Origin: Dysgonomonas sp. 520
GTDB taxonomy: Bacteria > Bacteroidota > Bacteroidia > Bacteroidales > Dysgonomonadaceae
Length of the DNA: 64,000 bases
Reading direction: 5' to 3'
Assembly: GCF_010501095.1 (NCBI RefSeq)
Contig: NZ_QVMP01000011.1
Span: 160,521 to 224,520, forward strand
The position numbers and the translations under genes were made by a program. The notes under the pieces are model-generated. The model saw nothing but the letters and a program-made list of their open reading frames with translations, was not told the origin of the DNA and made no database searches. Of this stretch, positions 31,556 through 41,469 are shown one piece after another; within the stretch, counting starts at the first letter, position 1, and every line of letters begins with the position of its first letter.

Positions 31556-33286
31556 ATGATTTACAAATGGAACTACGAACCCTTAAAACCAGAAGATACA
31601 GAAAAATGTGATAAGCTAGCCCAACAGTTAGGTATCAGCCCTGTTTTGTGTCGATTGTTGATACAAAGGGGTATTGCTTCTGTCGAAGAAGCGCAAAAGT
31701 TCTTTTATCCAAGCTTGAAGTATCTACACGATCCGTTTCTATTGCCCGATATGGACAAGGCAATTCAACGTATCGAAAAGGCTTTAGGTCAAAAAGAACG
31801 TATTTTGGTTTATGGAGATTATGACGTGGACGGAACAACGGCTGTAGCTCTTGTTTTCAAGTTCTTAAGACGTTTTACAACCAATCTGGATTACTATATC
31901 CCCGACAGGTATGACGAAGGGTATGGAATCTCGTCGCAAGGTATCGACTATGCCTCTGAGACTAACGTAAAGTTGATCATCGCACTCGATTGCGGCATAA
32001 AGGCGATAGAAAAAGTAGCCTATGCAAAGGAAAAAGGCATAGATTTTATTATATGCGATCATCACATGCCCGATGAAACCTTGCCCGATGCGGTGGCGGT
32101 TGTTGATGCAAAACGTACAGATTCAACCTACCCTTACGAGCATCTTTCGGGATGTGGAGTCGGATTCAAGTTGGTGCAGGCCATTGCACAGAACAACAAA
32201 ATCGACTTTTCGGAGTTGACCGACCTGCTCGACCTGGTGGCTGTGAGTATAGCCTCCGATATTGTTCCCATCACCGGAGAAAACCGCATATTAGCTCATT
32301 TTGGACTGAGACAGCTCAATTCCAGCCCGAGCATCGGATTGAAAGGCATTATCGATATCTGCGGACTTGCCGGACACAACATTACGGTGAGCGATATTGT
32401 CTTCAAAATAGGGCCTCGTATCAATGCCTCAGGACGAATGATGAACGGGAAGGAAGCCGTAGACCTGTTGTTGGCAAATACGATGGAAGATGCAGACGAA
32501 AAAAGCCGTCATATAGACCAATACAATGAAGACAGGCGCGAGTTGGACAAACGAATCACCGACGAGGCTATCGCATACATTGAAGAACATGTGGATATTG
32601 AGCATGAAAACAGTATTGTGATTTACAATGAAGACTGGCACAAAGGGGTTATCGGTATCGTTGCCTCTCGTCTGACAGAAAAATATTTAAGACCAACCAT
32701 TATCCTAACCAAATCGAATGATTTAATAACAGGCTCAGCACGTTCGGTGATGGGCTTTGATATTTATAAGGCAATTGAAGAATGTAAAAATTTGCTCGAA
32801 AATTTCGGAGGGCACACCTATGCTGCCGGATTATCGTTGAGGGAAGAAAATTTGCCCGAATTTAAACGCCGGTTCGAGGAATTGTCGGTGGAAATGATGG
32901 TTCCCGATATGATGAAACCTCAGATATCTATCGATGCAAAACTGAAACTGGGCGAGATAGACAACAGGTTTATAGTAGATTTGAGTAGGTTTGCGCCATT
33001 TGGCCCCGACAACCTGAATCCTATATTTATCTCTTGTAATGTGAATGATAACGGCGGAAGCAGGCTTGTTGGCCGCGATTTGATGCACATAAAAGTGGAG
33101 GTAAGAGACAATACGTCAACGCACTCTTATCATGGCATTGCATTCAGGCAAAAGAAAGCCATCAATATGGTGAAGGGTGGTCAACCTTTTGATATTTGCT
33201 ATACGTTGGAAGAGAATATTCACCGGGGTAAAAAAAATGTGCAACTGTATGTGAAAGATATAGATAGAGGTCAGATTGATAAATAA
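31556..33286 (+). CDS. recJ: Single-stranded-DNA-specific exonuclease RecJ
   Basis: A 576-residue protein of the DHH/DHHA1 superfamily. The 5'-3' exonuclease motifs are YGDYDVDGTTA (motif I), ALDCG (II), CDHHMPDE (III, the DHH motif) and GCGVGFKL. The DHHA1 part follows with IGPRINASGRM and the glycine-rich NFGGHTYAAGLSL, and a C-terminal OB-like domain ends the protein. Length and order are those of bacterial RecJ. It acts in RecF-pathway recombination and mismatch/base-excision repair together with RecQ-type helicases, and recQ lies two genes downstream with the same orientation. Confidence 0.95.
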   Translation: MIYKWNYEPLKPEDTEKCDKLAQQLGISPVLCRLLIQRGIASVEEAQKFFYPSLKYLHDPFLLPDMDKAIQRIEKALGQKERILVYGDYDVDGTTAVALVFKFLRRFTTNLDYYIPDRYDEGYGISSQGIDYASETNVKLIIALDCGIKAIEKVAYAKEKGIDFIICDHHMPDETLPDAVAVVDAKRTDSTYPYEHLSGCGVGFKLVQAIAQNNKIDFSELTDLLDLVAVSIASDIVPITGENRILAHFGLRQLNSSPSIGLKGIIDICGLAGHNITVSDIVFKIGPRINASGRMMNGKEAVDLLLANTMEDADEKSRHIDQYNEDRRELDKRITDEAIAYIEEHVDIEHENSIVIYNEDWHKGVIGIVASRLTEKYLRPTIILTKSNDLITGSARSVMGFDIYKAIEECKNLLENFGGHTYAAGLSLREENLPEFKRRFEELSVEMMVPDMMKPQISIDAKLKLGEIDNRFIVDLSRFAPFGPDNLNPIFISCNVNDNGGSRLVGRDLMHIKVEVRDNTSTHSYHGIAFRQKKAINMVKGGQPFDICYTLEENIHRGKKNVQLYVKDIDRGQIDK

Positions 33287-33294
33287 CAAAGATT

Positions 33295-34050
33295 ATGAAT
33301 AAAGTCTTTTTTAGTTTGTTTTTATTTATAAGTTCGATTTTTGCAGGCGGTAATGTTAATGCAGCCAACACAGAGACTATCGAGGAAGATATATATAAAA
33401 CATCGCTTGGAGACTTGAAAGTGAGCCTTATCGGACATGGATCATTAAGATTTGTGATTGACGGAAAAGTGATTTATGTAGACCCTTATTCCAAGGTGGC
33501 TGATTATTCCAAGTTGGAAAAAGCAGACCTGATTCTCCTCACGCACGAACATGCCGACCATTTAGACAAAGAGGCTATTGAGCAGATACGTAAGGCACCT
33601 ACTCGCTTTGTGGTAAATAAAACCTGTTTTGACATACTAGGTTATGGAGAATTGCTCGGAAACGGCGATACAACCCTATTCGACAACATCGAAATAGAGG
33701 CTGTTCCCGCCTATAACATAATCAGTAAACGTCCCGACAGAGAATTTTATCATCCTCGTGGCAGGGGTAACGGCTATGTGCTGACCTTTGGCAACTTGAA
33801 GGTGTATGTGGCCGGCAATACGGAAAATATTGCGGAAATGAGCCGATTGAGAGGCACGATCGACATTGCTTTCCTGCCAAAGAACTTTCCGTACACAATG
33901 ACGGACGAAATGTTTGTGGATGCGGCAAAGAGAATATCACCCCGATACCTTTACCCATATCATTTTTCTGAATTTGACGAGGATAAAATCACTAAAGAGT
34001 TGGATGGACGGGGAATAAAAATCCTGGTTCGCCCGATGACAAATAAATAA
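33295..34050 (+). CDS. Exported metallo-beta-lactamase-fold protein, UlaG-like
   Basis: A 251-residue protein with a signal peptide (to about residue 22, ending NVNAA) followed by one MBL domain. The metal motif LLTHEHADHLD is intact, as are later histidines (FYHPRG, YPYHFSEFD). The position that is normally the metal-bridging aspartate (AGDT) reads AGNT, so a metal ligand is changed. Family members are hydrolases of varied substrates; no specific reaction can be given. The gene begins 9 bases after recJ and ends 30 bases before recQ, so the three are probably co-transcribed, although an exported protein is an odd partner for two DNA-repair enzymes. Confidence 0.8.
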   Translation: MNKVFFSLFLFISSIFAGGNVNAANTETIEEDIYKTSLGDLKVSLIGHGSLRFVIDGKVIYVDPYSKVADYSKLEKADLILLTHEHADHLDKEAIEQIRKAPTRFVVNKTCFDILGYGELLGNGDTTLFDNIEIEAVPAYNIISKRPDREFYHPRGRGNGYVLTFGNLKVYVAGNTENIAEMSRLRGTIDIAFLPKNFPYTMTDEMFVDAAKRISPRYLYPYHFSEFDEDKITKELDGRGIKILVRPMTNK

Positions 34051-34079
34051 CAGGTAATTATAGAATGATTCCATAAAAG

Positions 34080-35984
34080 ATGGATGTCTTTCATAAAATT
34101 CTAAAACACTATTGGGGATATACATCGTTTCGTCCCTTACAGGAAAATATAATCCATTCGGTTTATAACGGTAAAGACACGCTGGGTCTGATGCCTACCG
34201 GTGGAGGTAAATCTCTGACCTTTCAGGTGCCTGTCATGGCAATGGAGGGTCTTTGTCTTGTTGTCACCCCGCTCATTGCCCTGATGAAAGATCAGGTAGA
34301 CAATCTTCGCCAAAGGGGAATCAAGGCTTTGGCCGTATATTCGGGGATGACGCATCAGGAAATACTGGTGACGTTGGACAACGCAGTGCTGGGCGATTAT
34401 AAATTTCTCTACGTTTCGCCCGAGAGGTTGGGCACCGACCTTTTCCAGAACAAATTATCGCACATGAATATTTGTATGCTGGTGGTAGACGAATCGCATT
34501 GTATATCGCAATGGGGTTATGATTTCCGTCCGTCGTATATGAACATTGCCAAGGTACGAGACTTTTTTCCTGACGTGCCTGTATTGGCATTGACCGCGAC
34601 AGCCACCGAAGAAGTGGTGAAAGATATACAGCACAGCCTGAAATTTGGCAAGGAAAATGTTTTCAGGAAAAGTTTCGAGCGGAAAAATATTTCATACATA
34701 GTAAAACAGTCGGATGACAAGATCAGCGAGCTTGTCAGGATTCTTGAAAGGGTAAAAGGAACCTCTATAATTTATGTAAGGAGTCGGCAAAAAACGAAGG
34801 AAATAGCCGAGGTTTTGGTAAAAAATGGCATTTCAGCCGATTTTTACCATGCCGGATTGAGCAGCGATGAGAAAACCCGCAAACAAAATGCGTGGAAAAA
34901 CGACGAATGTCGTGTAATTGTTTCTACAAATGCTTTCGGAATGGGCATTGACAAAGCCGATGTACGTTTGGTTGTTCATATCGATTTGCCCAATTCGTTG
35001 GAAGAATATTATCAGGAAGCAGGCAGAGCAGGACGTGACGAACAAAGGGCTTTTGCTGTTCTTTTGTACAACAAGAGGGATACATCGATGCTAAAAAAAC
35101 GAGTGTCGGATGAATTTCCCGACAGGGATTTTATAAAAACCGTGTATCAGCAATTGGCGTATTTTTTTCAAGTTGCGGAAGGGTATGGACGTGAAATGGT
35201 TTTCGACTTCAATCTGTTTCATTTTTGTTCGGTATATAAACTACCTGTTACTCAGGCTCACAATGCCCTCAAAATATTGGAGCTGTCCGGGTATATTGAA
35301 TATACTGACGAGTCGGACAATCGTTCGCGTCTGATGTTTAGCGTTTATCGCGACGAATTGTATAAATTCGACTTCGACCCCGGTCAAGACACTCTGGTAC
35401 AGATGATTCTGCGCCTTTACACAGGCTTGTTCGCCGACTATGTTTATATTGACGAAGGAACGCTTAGTATCAAAACCGGTTTGAACAGGCAGCAGGTATA
35501 TGATACCCTGATTGGTTTATCTAAAAGAGGAATATTGGATTATATTCCGCACAAGAAAACACCCTTTGTTATTTATACTCAGCCTCGTATCGACATAAAA
35601 TATCTTTCCATCCCTCAAACTGTTTACGAAGTGCGCAAAGATCGTTTCGAGAGGCGAATAAAAGGTATGGTGAACTATGTCGACCGACAGGATATTTGCC
35701 GCAGCCGAATACTGCTCTCGTATTTTGATGAGATAAATATAAAGGATTGTGGACATTGCGACGTTTGCAGAGAAAGGAAACGGAAAGGCTTATCCAACTA
35801 TGATTTTGAAGAAATAGCCGGGAAAGTAACCTCTCTTCTGGAAAAAAAGTCGGCTTCTATCAGGGAAATAACAGAGCATTTGAAGGATTATGACACAAAT
35901 GATGTTATTTCCGTAATACGTTTTCAGTCCGAAAGAGGAATATTTGTTATTGAAATGGATGAGGTGAAACTCAGTAACACCTAA
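34080..35984 (+). CDS. recQ: ATP-dependent DNA helicase RecQ
   Basis: A 634-residue superfamily 2 helicase. Walker A is LMPTGGGKSLTFQVP, Walker B/DEAH box VVDESHCISQWGYDFRPSY, motif III ALTATAT, and motif VI QEAGRAGRDEQ. The RecQ zinc-binding region follows (CRSRILLSYF..CGHCDVCRERK), then a short C-terminal winged-helix-like segment; no HRDC domain is evident. It unwinds DNA 3'-5' and supplies single strands to RecJ, encoded two genes upstream. Its last four bases overlap the end of the convergent minus-strand gene at 35981. Confidence 0.95.
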   Translation: MDVFHKILKHYWGYTSFRPLQENIIHSVYNGKDTLGLMPTGGGKSLTFQVPVMAMEGLCLVVTPLIALMKDQVDNLRQRGIKALAVYSGMTHQEILVTLDNAVLGDYKFLYVSPERLGTDLFQNKLSHMNICMLVVDESHCISQWGYDFRPSYMNIAKVRDFFPDVPVLALTATATEEVVKDIQHSLKFGKENVFRKSFERKNISYIVKQSDDKISELVRILERVKGTSIIYVRSRQKTKEIAEVLVKNGISADFYHAGLSSDEKTRKQNAWKNDECRVIVSTNAFGMGIDKADVRLVVHIDLPNSLEEYYQEAGRAGRDEQRAFAVLLYNKRDTSMLKKRVSDEFPDRDFIKTVYQQLAYFFQVAEGYGREMVFDFNLFHFCSVYKLPVTQAHNALKILELSGYIEYTDESDNRSRLMFSVYRDELYKFDFDPGQDTLVQMILRLYTGLFADYVYIDEGTLSIKTGLNRQQVYDTLIGLSKRGILDYIPHKKTPFVIYTQPRIDIKYLSIPQTVYEVRKDRFERRIKGMVNYVDRQDICRSRILLSYFDEINIKDCGHCDVCRERKRKGLSNYDFEEIAGKVTSLLEKKSASIREITEHLKDYDTNDVISVIRFQSERGIFVIEMDEVKLSNT

Positions 35985-37204
35985 AATGTATATCCAACCT
36001 TAATATGTGATGTATTAAATTTGTCTTTTCCTTGGTTTGTTGCCCTATCTTCAGACGAGCAGTTTTCATATACAAATCGCAAAAACAGATAGGATTTGTT
36101 CTTAACGATGTAGTCCAGTCCAATAGAACCATATAATCCGAACATCTTGTTTCGTAGCTTGTATTCAGTTTCTATTACGGGTTGATCAGGACTATTTAGA
36201 TATTGTGTTGATCTTGTGCACGAACTATTTACGAGGCCAGAGTAAAATATACCGACCCCAACAGAAGGACGGAATCGCTTGTCGTAAAAGAAGGTGTATT
36301 TTGGACCGAGCCTTCCGGTAAGAACAACAGCTTTGTAGTCTAAAGACGTTGGCACATCCGGATTGTTTCTATTCTTTACTTTTTTCTTATTTCTGAAATC
36401 TAAAGCCGAGAAGTCAACCTGAAGACTTAACGGTCTTATCAGCCTGGGCATAGACAACTCAGCTTGAAGTCCAATCATGGGCGAATAGTCGTCTAAAGAT
36501 GATTTATGAACACCCAAACCATCCTGATAATGGAACTTATAGTTGGCAAATGACAGTCCTGCATACACCGAAAATTGTACCTTTAATCCACTATTATTGG
36601 GCTTATTCTCTAAAAAAACAATACAGTCTTCACCGGTGGAACAGGTTTCGTTATGATATTTCTTTACAATACCAACCATCTCTTTCTGCTCAAACTTTAG
36701 CTTATCAATATTTTTTGTAATAGATTGATAATCACGAAATGTATATTTTAGAATACCTTTATATTTATTATCTTCGGCAACAAGCCTGTTCCTTATTTTA
36801 TCATCACCTTTTGTTATTGAAACAACTTCACCTTTTTCGTTTTCGAAATAATAGAAGGAATAATTTTTATCATCTACATAGTAATATAAATTCATTGTTC
36901 CTTGTACCAAAAATTGCAAAAATACTTTTTTAGATCCGCTCTCGGTATCTATGTCTTTTGCCACATAGAAAAATCCGTCAACAAATCTGTATGCTGCAAT
37001 TTCTTTCGGTGAAAATGTTTGTATGTCAGAATTTTCTGTTTTTTTGAATCTACATTCTTTAGCGTTAGCCGCATCATACCTGAAATCTATCAAACCTCGA
37101 ACAGTATCGTTCTCGTTGGTGATATAATAGCCTTGTCTATAGTTTTGTGAATATATACTACTGATAGACAGAACACAAAAAAGAGTGAATAGCAGTTTTT
37201 TCAT
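35981..37204 (-). CDS. Exported protein of unknown function, probable outer-membrane beta-barrel
   Basis: A 407-residue protein with a clear signal peptide (MKKLLFTLFCVLSISSIYSQ). The N-terminal half (about 20-200) contains a Bacteroidetes motif of unknown role (GYYITNENDTVRGLIDFR, FSPKEIAAYRF). The C-terminal half alternates hydrophobic and polar residues with glycine and aromatic residues (VQFSVYAGLSFANYKF, LYGSIGLDYIV) and ends in an aromatic residue (KVGYTF), as expected of a small outer-membrane barrel. It is convergent with recQ (4-base overlap) and lies downstream of the TonB-receptor gene on the same strand with a 157-base gap. Function not recognised. Confidence 0.65.
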   Translation of the reverse strand: MKKLLFTLFCVLSISSIYSQNYRQGYYITNENDTVRGLIDFRYDAANAKECRFKKTENSDIQTFSPKEIAAYRFVDGFFYVAKDIDTESGSKKVFLQFLVQGTMNLYYYVDDKNYSFYYFENEKGEVVSITKGDDKIRNRLVAEDNKYKGILKYTFRDYQSITKNIDKLKFEQKEMVGIVKKYHNETCSTGEDCIVFLENKPNNSGLKVQFSVYAGLSFANYKFHYQDGLGVHKSSLDDYSPMIGLQAELSMPRLIRPLSLQVDFSALDFRNKKKVKNRNNPDVPTSLDYKAVVLTGRLGPKYTFFYDKRFRPSVGVGIFYSGLVNSSCTRSTQYLNSPDQPVIETEYKLRNKMFGLYGSIGLDYIVKNKSYLFLRFVYENCSSEDRATNQGKDKFNTSHIKVGYTF

Positions 37205-37361
37205 AAAGTTAGATTTAAAATATGAGGATGTGCAAAGAAAGTTAAAAAAATTACTTTTTCAAAACCTTCTCCAAATTTGTTACAGTTTCTTCCGAGTAGA
37301 GCCCCCCTAACCCTCTCCTCTTTTTGTTATAAAAAATTCCAAAATATGGACACCTCATCCT

Positions 37362-39782
37362 CTAAAAATCGGCTATTATTCTGAAATTGAGTTGTCGTCC
37401 CGTCAAGTAGTTAGGCACGGAGTATTGCTGGTTGAAAATATCTGTAACCCAATAATATGAATTGGTATTTTTTATATCGAAAAGGTTGAATACATCAAGT
37501 CCGATCCACACATTTTTGAAAGCTCCGGCAAAAGCACTCCGGTGACGGACATCGAAATTTTCGCCCAAAAGTTGCCACGAAAAACCAATATCGAGACGAC
37601 GATAGGCAGGAGTTCTGAAAAATCCACTGTCGTAACTCTTCTGTGGAGCACGCGTTGGCAATCCCTGAGATAAATGACCTTGTATATTCGCTTTCAAGCG
37701 GTCGTGACCCATGAAGTAGTCTTGAAAGAACAAGGACAAATTGTAAAGCTGATCGGTTGGCAAGGGTACATTCGTACCGTTAATCTTCTGGTTGGTCTTC
37801 ATAAACGACAAACTGACCCAATTGTCTGTCCCTTTCACAAACTCACCAAACAGTTTCATATCGACGCCCATCGCATAACCCGATGCCATATTTCTTCCTG
37901 CATAACGGATTTTCACATTGTCGACCGTATAAGGTATCAGATCCGATAACTTCTTGTAATACAATTCCGTCGTAAATTTAAATGGACGTTCTGCCGCCTT
38001 GAAGTTATAGTCGCCACCCAAAACAAAATGAACCGACTTTTGCGATTTTATATCTTTGTTGAGTTCAATCACGGAATTTCCGTCTTCATCCTCCACCACT
38101 TTTTGAAATTCTTTATAGAAAGGCGCCTGATAATACACCCCTGTCGCAAAACGCAGTGTGTACCTACTATCTTCCAAAGGCACATAAGCAATTGATGCTC
38201 TGGGACTAAATATAAATTCTTTATTGAAAGACCAATAACTTCCCCTTACGCCTGCGGTTAAGGTGACACGCCCGTTCAAGGCATTAAACCGATAAGTATC
38301 CATCAAATAACCCGATGTGCGGGTAGTACTGGTTTTATTATCTGACATCAATCCCGAAAAAACATTCACAATTTTCCCATCATAAGGCAATGAATAGCCT
38401 GCCGAGTCACGCAATTCAAATTCTTTTATCAAATCGTCTATATCTTCTTTCTGAAAGGTGAACCCCCATTTAACTTTATGGTTTGTCAGATCGAGCGAAC
38501 CCGTATGACCGATATTCATCACATTCACTTTCAGATTGTTGCGGGCATGCTCAAAATAAGTACCCACACCAACAAGGGTACCGGTTTCGCCCTGACCTCC
38601 GCCGGCATTCAGATTGTCATCTGTCAATTGGTATTCTCCATTAATATCGTAACGCTCCCTTTCGTCGGAAGAAAAAGCAGATGCCGTTAATCCGACTTCC
38701 AATTTGTCCGATATTTTACCTTTTATCGAAGCTGCCCCGAAGTAAGTGAGAAATATATCATCTTCCCATCCATCAAACCAAACTTTAAAGTTTTTCGTGT
38801 TCTCCAGCGTTCCGTATGTGGTTTCCCTCGTTTTTGGCGTAAACTTATACTGATTCCGTGAATAGTTTCCGAGGAAACTCACCTCCCAATTTCCACTTAA
38901 AGCATAGGTCATATATGTTTGCAGGTCAAGAAATGACGGTTCGTATTCCGCATCCGTATCCTGTGTTCCCAGAAGCATCTTTGTTGTCTTATACCTGATT
39001 CCCGTTATTTGGGTAAAGCGCTTGATTCCCGTTCCCACATAGGCACTCGCCCCCATCATACTTGCCGTGGCAGAAGCCTCAAAACCAACAGGTTTCCGGT
39101 AAGTAATATCCAGTACCGACGACATTTTATCCCCGTAATGGGCATCATATCCTCCCGTCGAAAATCCGATAGACCCCACCATATCAGGGTTAAGAAAACT
39201 CAACCCTTCCTGCTGTCCTGCCCTGATAAGCAAAGGACGATATATTTCGATACCATTTACATATACAATATTTTCATCGTAACTCCCCCCCCTTACGGAG
39301 TATTGGCTACTCATTTCGTTTGTGGTGCTGACGCCTGCCCCTGTTGCTATGATAGACTCAACCCCTCCCGACGGACTGGTTATAGCCTTTAAGGTAGAGA
39401 CATCAATTTTATCGACCATATCTGTCTGGCTTCTAATTCCTTTTACCACAACCTCACCCAATTGCGTATCGGAAGACCGCTCCCGCATCATCACGTCCAG
39501 TTTTCTGTCAGCCTTTACGCCATTCAGCACTGTTTCGTAGGGCAAATATCCCATATAATTGAAAACAAGCCTTATAGAATCGGACGGAGTTATGCGCAAG
39601 CCGTATTGTCCTTTCGAATTTGAAAACGTAGAATTGGACGAATTCTGAACGCCAACCACCACTCCATCCATAGGCTTCCCGTCGAAGTCTGTAATTGTAC
39701 CCGATATAGTTACAACCTGAGCAATGGCGTTGCTCAAACAAAGAAGCGAGAAAAATATGATTGTATAAAATCTCTTTGGCAT
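37362..39782 (-). CDS. TonB-dependent outer-membrane receptor
   Basis: An 806-residue receptor with a signal peptide (ending NAIAQ), a carboxypeptidase-like regulatory domain (about 24-105; ISGTITDFDGKPMDGVVVGV), a plug domain (about 115-230; SVRGGSYDENIVYVNGIEIY) and a 22-strand-type barrel ending LNFRIIADF. It would move a siderophore, cofactor or oligosaccharide across the outer membrane using ExbBD/TonB energy. No SusD homologue is adjacent, so it is not a typical SusC; the ligand is unknown. Confidence 0.88.
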   Translation of the reverse strand: MPKRFYTIIFFSLLCLSNAIAQVVTISGTITDFDGKPMDGVVVGVQNSSNSTFSNSKGQYGLRITPSDSIRLVFNYMGYLPYETVLNGVKADRKLDVMMRERSSDTQLGEVVVKGIRSQTDMVDKIDVSTLKAITSPSGGVESIIATGAGVSTTNEMSSQYSVRGGSYDENIVYVNGIEIYRPLLIRAGQQEGLSFLNPDMVGSIGFSTGGYDAHYGDKMSSVLDITYRKPVGFEASATASMMGASAYVGTGIKRFTQITGIRYKTTKMLLGTQDTDAEYEPSFLDLQTYMTYALSGNWEVSFLGNYSRNQYKFTPKTRETTYGTLENTKNFKVWFDGWEDDIFLTYFGAASIKGKISDKLEVGLTASAFSSDERERYDINGEYQLTDDNLNAGGGQGETGTLVGVGTYFEHARNNLKVNVMNIGHTGSLDLTNHKVKWGFTFQKEDIDDLIKEFELRDSAGYSLPYDGKIVNVFSGLMSDNKTSTTRTSGYLMDTYRFNALNGRVTLTAGVRGSYWSFNKEFIFSPRASIAYVPLEDSRYTLRFATGVYYQAPFYKEFQKVVEDEDGNSVIELNKDIKSQKSVHFVLGGDYNFKAAERPFKFTTELYYKKLSDLIPYTVDNVKIRYAGRNMASGYAMGVDMKLFGEFVKGTDNWVSLSFMKTNQKINGTNVPLPTDQLYNLSLFFQDYFMGHDRLKANIQGHLSQGLPTRAPQKSYDSGFFRTPAYRRLDIGFSWQLLGENFDVRHRSAFAGAFKNVWIGLDVFNLFDIKNTNSYYWVTDIFNQQYSVPNYLTGRQLNFRIIADF

Positions 39783-40098
39783 AAATAAATTTTTGAAACT
39801 TTTCCGAAAAAAACGGACAACTCAAAATAGATAACGGCAAATATACAGATATATTTTGCATTTCGAGTGAAAATACATATCTCAAGCCCTGTTCATCGGG
39901 CAATAAAGTAGACAATTGTCATGTATTAACAACTTTATAGAGAAAAATTTCACTTTTCTGAAATAAAAAAAATAAATTTGTAGTGACAATTTAAAATCAG
40001 TCAACAATTAGCAGTTAGACGGTCTACAAAAAAAAATTGAAACTTATGACTTATAACTCAAAACTAATTTAAACTCTAAAATAACTATCACATTAAGA
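39783..40098. promoter_or_regulatory. Divergent promoter region, TonB receptor / oxidoreductase operon
   Basis: A 316-base A/T-rich gap between divergent genes. On the minus strand TATATTTG (39845-39838) fits a -7 box for the receptor. On the plus strand TAAATTTG (39973-39980) fits one for the ferredoxin-led operon. A short degenerate heptamer stretch (ACTTATGACTTATAACTC) lies near 40045. No -33 elements were convincing and no small gene is visible. Confidence 0.45.
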
Positions 40099-40338
40099 AT
40101 GGCAAAAGTAAAAGGAACCATTGTGGTTAACATCGAACGATGCAAAGGCTGCGACCTTTGCGTAGTTGCTTGCCCCTGCGATGTATTGGAACTTCAACCC
40201 AAAGAAGTCAACAACAAGGGCTATCATTACGCATACATGAAAAACCCCGAAGAATGTATTGGCTGCGCCAATTGCGGCTATGTGTGCCCCGACGCATGTA
40301 TAACTGTTTATAAGCAAAAAGTAACAAAAGCACAATAA
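40099..40338 (+). CDS. 2-oxoacid:acceptor oxidoreductase, ferredoxin-type (delta) subunit
   Basis: A 79-residue protein with two 4Fe-4S motifs, CKGCDLCVVACPCDVLEL and CIGCANCGYVCPDACI, and no signal peptide. It is the electron-transfer subunit of a four-subunit 2-oxoacid:ferredoxin oxidoreductase whose other three genes follow directly. It relays electrons from the TPP-bound intermediate to ferredoxin. First gene of the operon, five bases ahead of the alpha-subunit gene. Confidence 0.92.
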   Translation: MAKVKGTIVVNIERCKGCDLCVVACPCDVLELQPKEVNNKGYHYAYMKNPEECIGCANCGYVCPDACITVYKQKVTKAQ

Positions 40339-40343
40339 TCATT

Positions 40344-41426
40344 ATGTCAGAAGAAATATTCTTGATGAAAGGAAACGAAGCCATCGCTCACGCCGCAATA
40401 CGCTATGGGGCAGATGGATACTTCGGATACCCGATTACACCACAATCGGAAATTATGGAAACCCTTATGGCCGAAACACCATGGAAAACTACAGGTATGG
40501 TAGTGCTTCAGGCCGAAAGTGAAACGGCATCCATTAATATGGTATATGGTGGTGCAGGCTGCGGTAAGGCTGTTATGACATCATCATCCAGTCCCGGTAT
40601 GAGTTTGATGCAAGAAGGCATATCCTATCTTGCCGGAGCAGAACTCCCTTGTTTGCTCGTAAACGTAATGCGTGGAGGTCCCGGTCTGGGAACAATACAA
40701 CCATCGCAAGCCGACTATTTTCAAACTGTGAAAGGTGGCGGACATGGAGACTATAAACTGATAACACTAGCACCGGCTTCCGTTCAGGAAATGGTGGACT
40801 TTGTTGCTTTAGGCTTCGATATGTCGTTCAAATACAATAATCCCGCCGTAATCTTGACTGATGGGGTTATCGGGCAAATGATGGAAAAAGTAACTCTGCC
40901 CGAATTTAAACGCAGAAGAACCGACGACGAAATTCGTGAGCAATGCCCTTGGGCAACTCTGGGTAAACCTGCAAACAAGAAACCCAACGTTATCACGTCT
41001 TTGGAGCTCGATCCATATAAAATGGAAATCAACAACGAAAAGTTCCAGGCAAAATACAAGCAAATTGAAGAAGAATTTGTTTTGTTCGAAGAAAAAAACT
41101 GCGAAGATGCCGAGTATATACTGGTTGCATTTGGCTCTATGGCTCGTATCTGCCAGAAAACAATGGAACTGGCTCGTGAGGCCGGCATAAAAGTAGGCCT
41201 TATACGCCCCATCACGCTTTGGCCTTTCCCTACCGAAGTTATCAGTAAATATGCAAGCAAGGTTGCGGGCATGCTCACCGTGGAAATGAATGCCGGACAA
41301 ATGATTGAAGATGTTCGCCTTGCTGTGGAAGGTAAAACAAAAGTCGAACATTTCGGCCGCTTAGGCGGTATCGTACCTACTCCGAGCGAAGTATTGGTAG
41401 CATTAAAATCAAAATTTGACCTCTAA
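40344..41426 (+). CDS. 2-oxoacid:acceptor oxidoreductase alpha subunit (VorB/KorA type)
   Basis: A 360-residue subunit containing the pyrimidine-binding region of the TPP enzyme (LMKGNEAIAHAAIRYGADGYFGYPITPQ is split here: GNEAIAHAAIRYGAD and FGYPITPQSE), AESETASINMVYGGAGCG, and the C-terminal transketolase-C-like domain (VGLIRPITLWPFP). It catalyses oxidative decarboxylation of a 2-oxoacid with CoA, together with the beta subunit. Sequence type matches 2-oxoglutarate or branched-chain 2-oxoacid (3-methyl-2-oxobutanoate) enzymes; the two cannot be separated by eye. Second gene of a four-gene operon. Confidence 0.9.
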   Translation: MSEEIFLMKGNEAIAHAAIRYGADGYFGYPITPQSEIMETLMAETPWKTTGMVVLQAESETASINMVYGGAGCGKAVMTSSSSPGMSLMQEGISYLAGAELPCLLVNVMRGGPGLGTIQPSQADYFQTVKGGGHGDYKLITLAPASVQEMVDFVALGFDMSFKYNNPAVILTDGVIGQMMEKVTLPEFKRRRTDDEIREQCPWATLGKPANKKPNVITSLELDPYKMEINNEKFQAKYKQIEEEFVLFEEKNCEDAEYILVAFGSMARICQKTMELAREAGIKVGLIRPITLWPFPTEVISKYASKVAGMLTVEMNAGQMIEDVRLAVEGKTKVEHFGRLGGIVPTPSEVLVALKSKFDL

Positions 41427-41469
41427 TTCGGGTCTTGATTGAATCAAAAACTATAATTAGAAAACAAAA

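Noticed and set aside
37362..39782. SusC of the glycan locus
   Set aside because: No SusD gene adjoins, the gene is on the other strand 6 kb beyond the locus, and it has its own promoter region.
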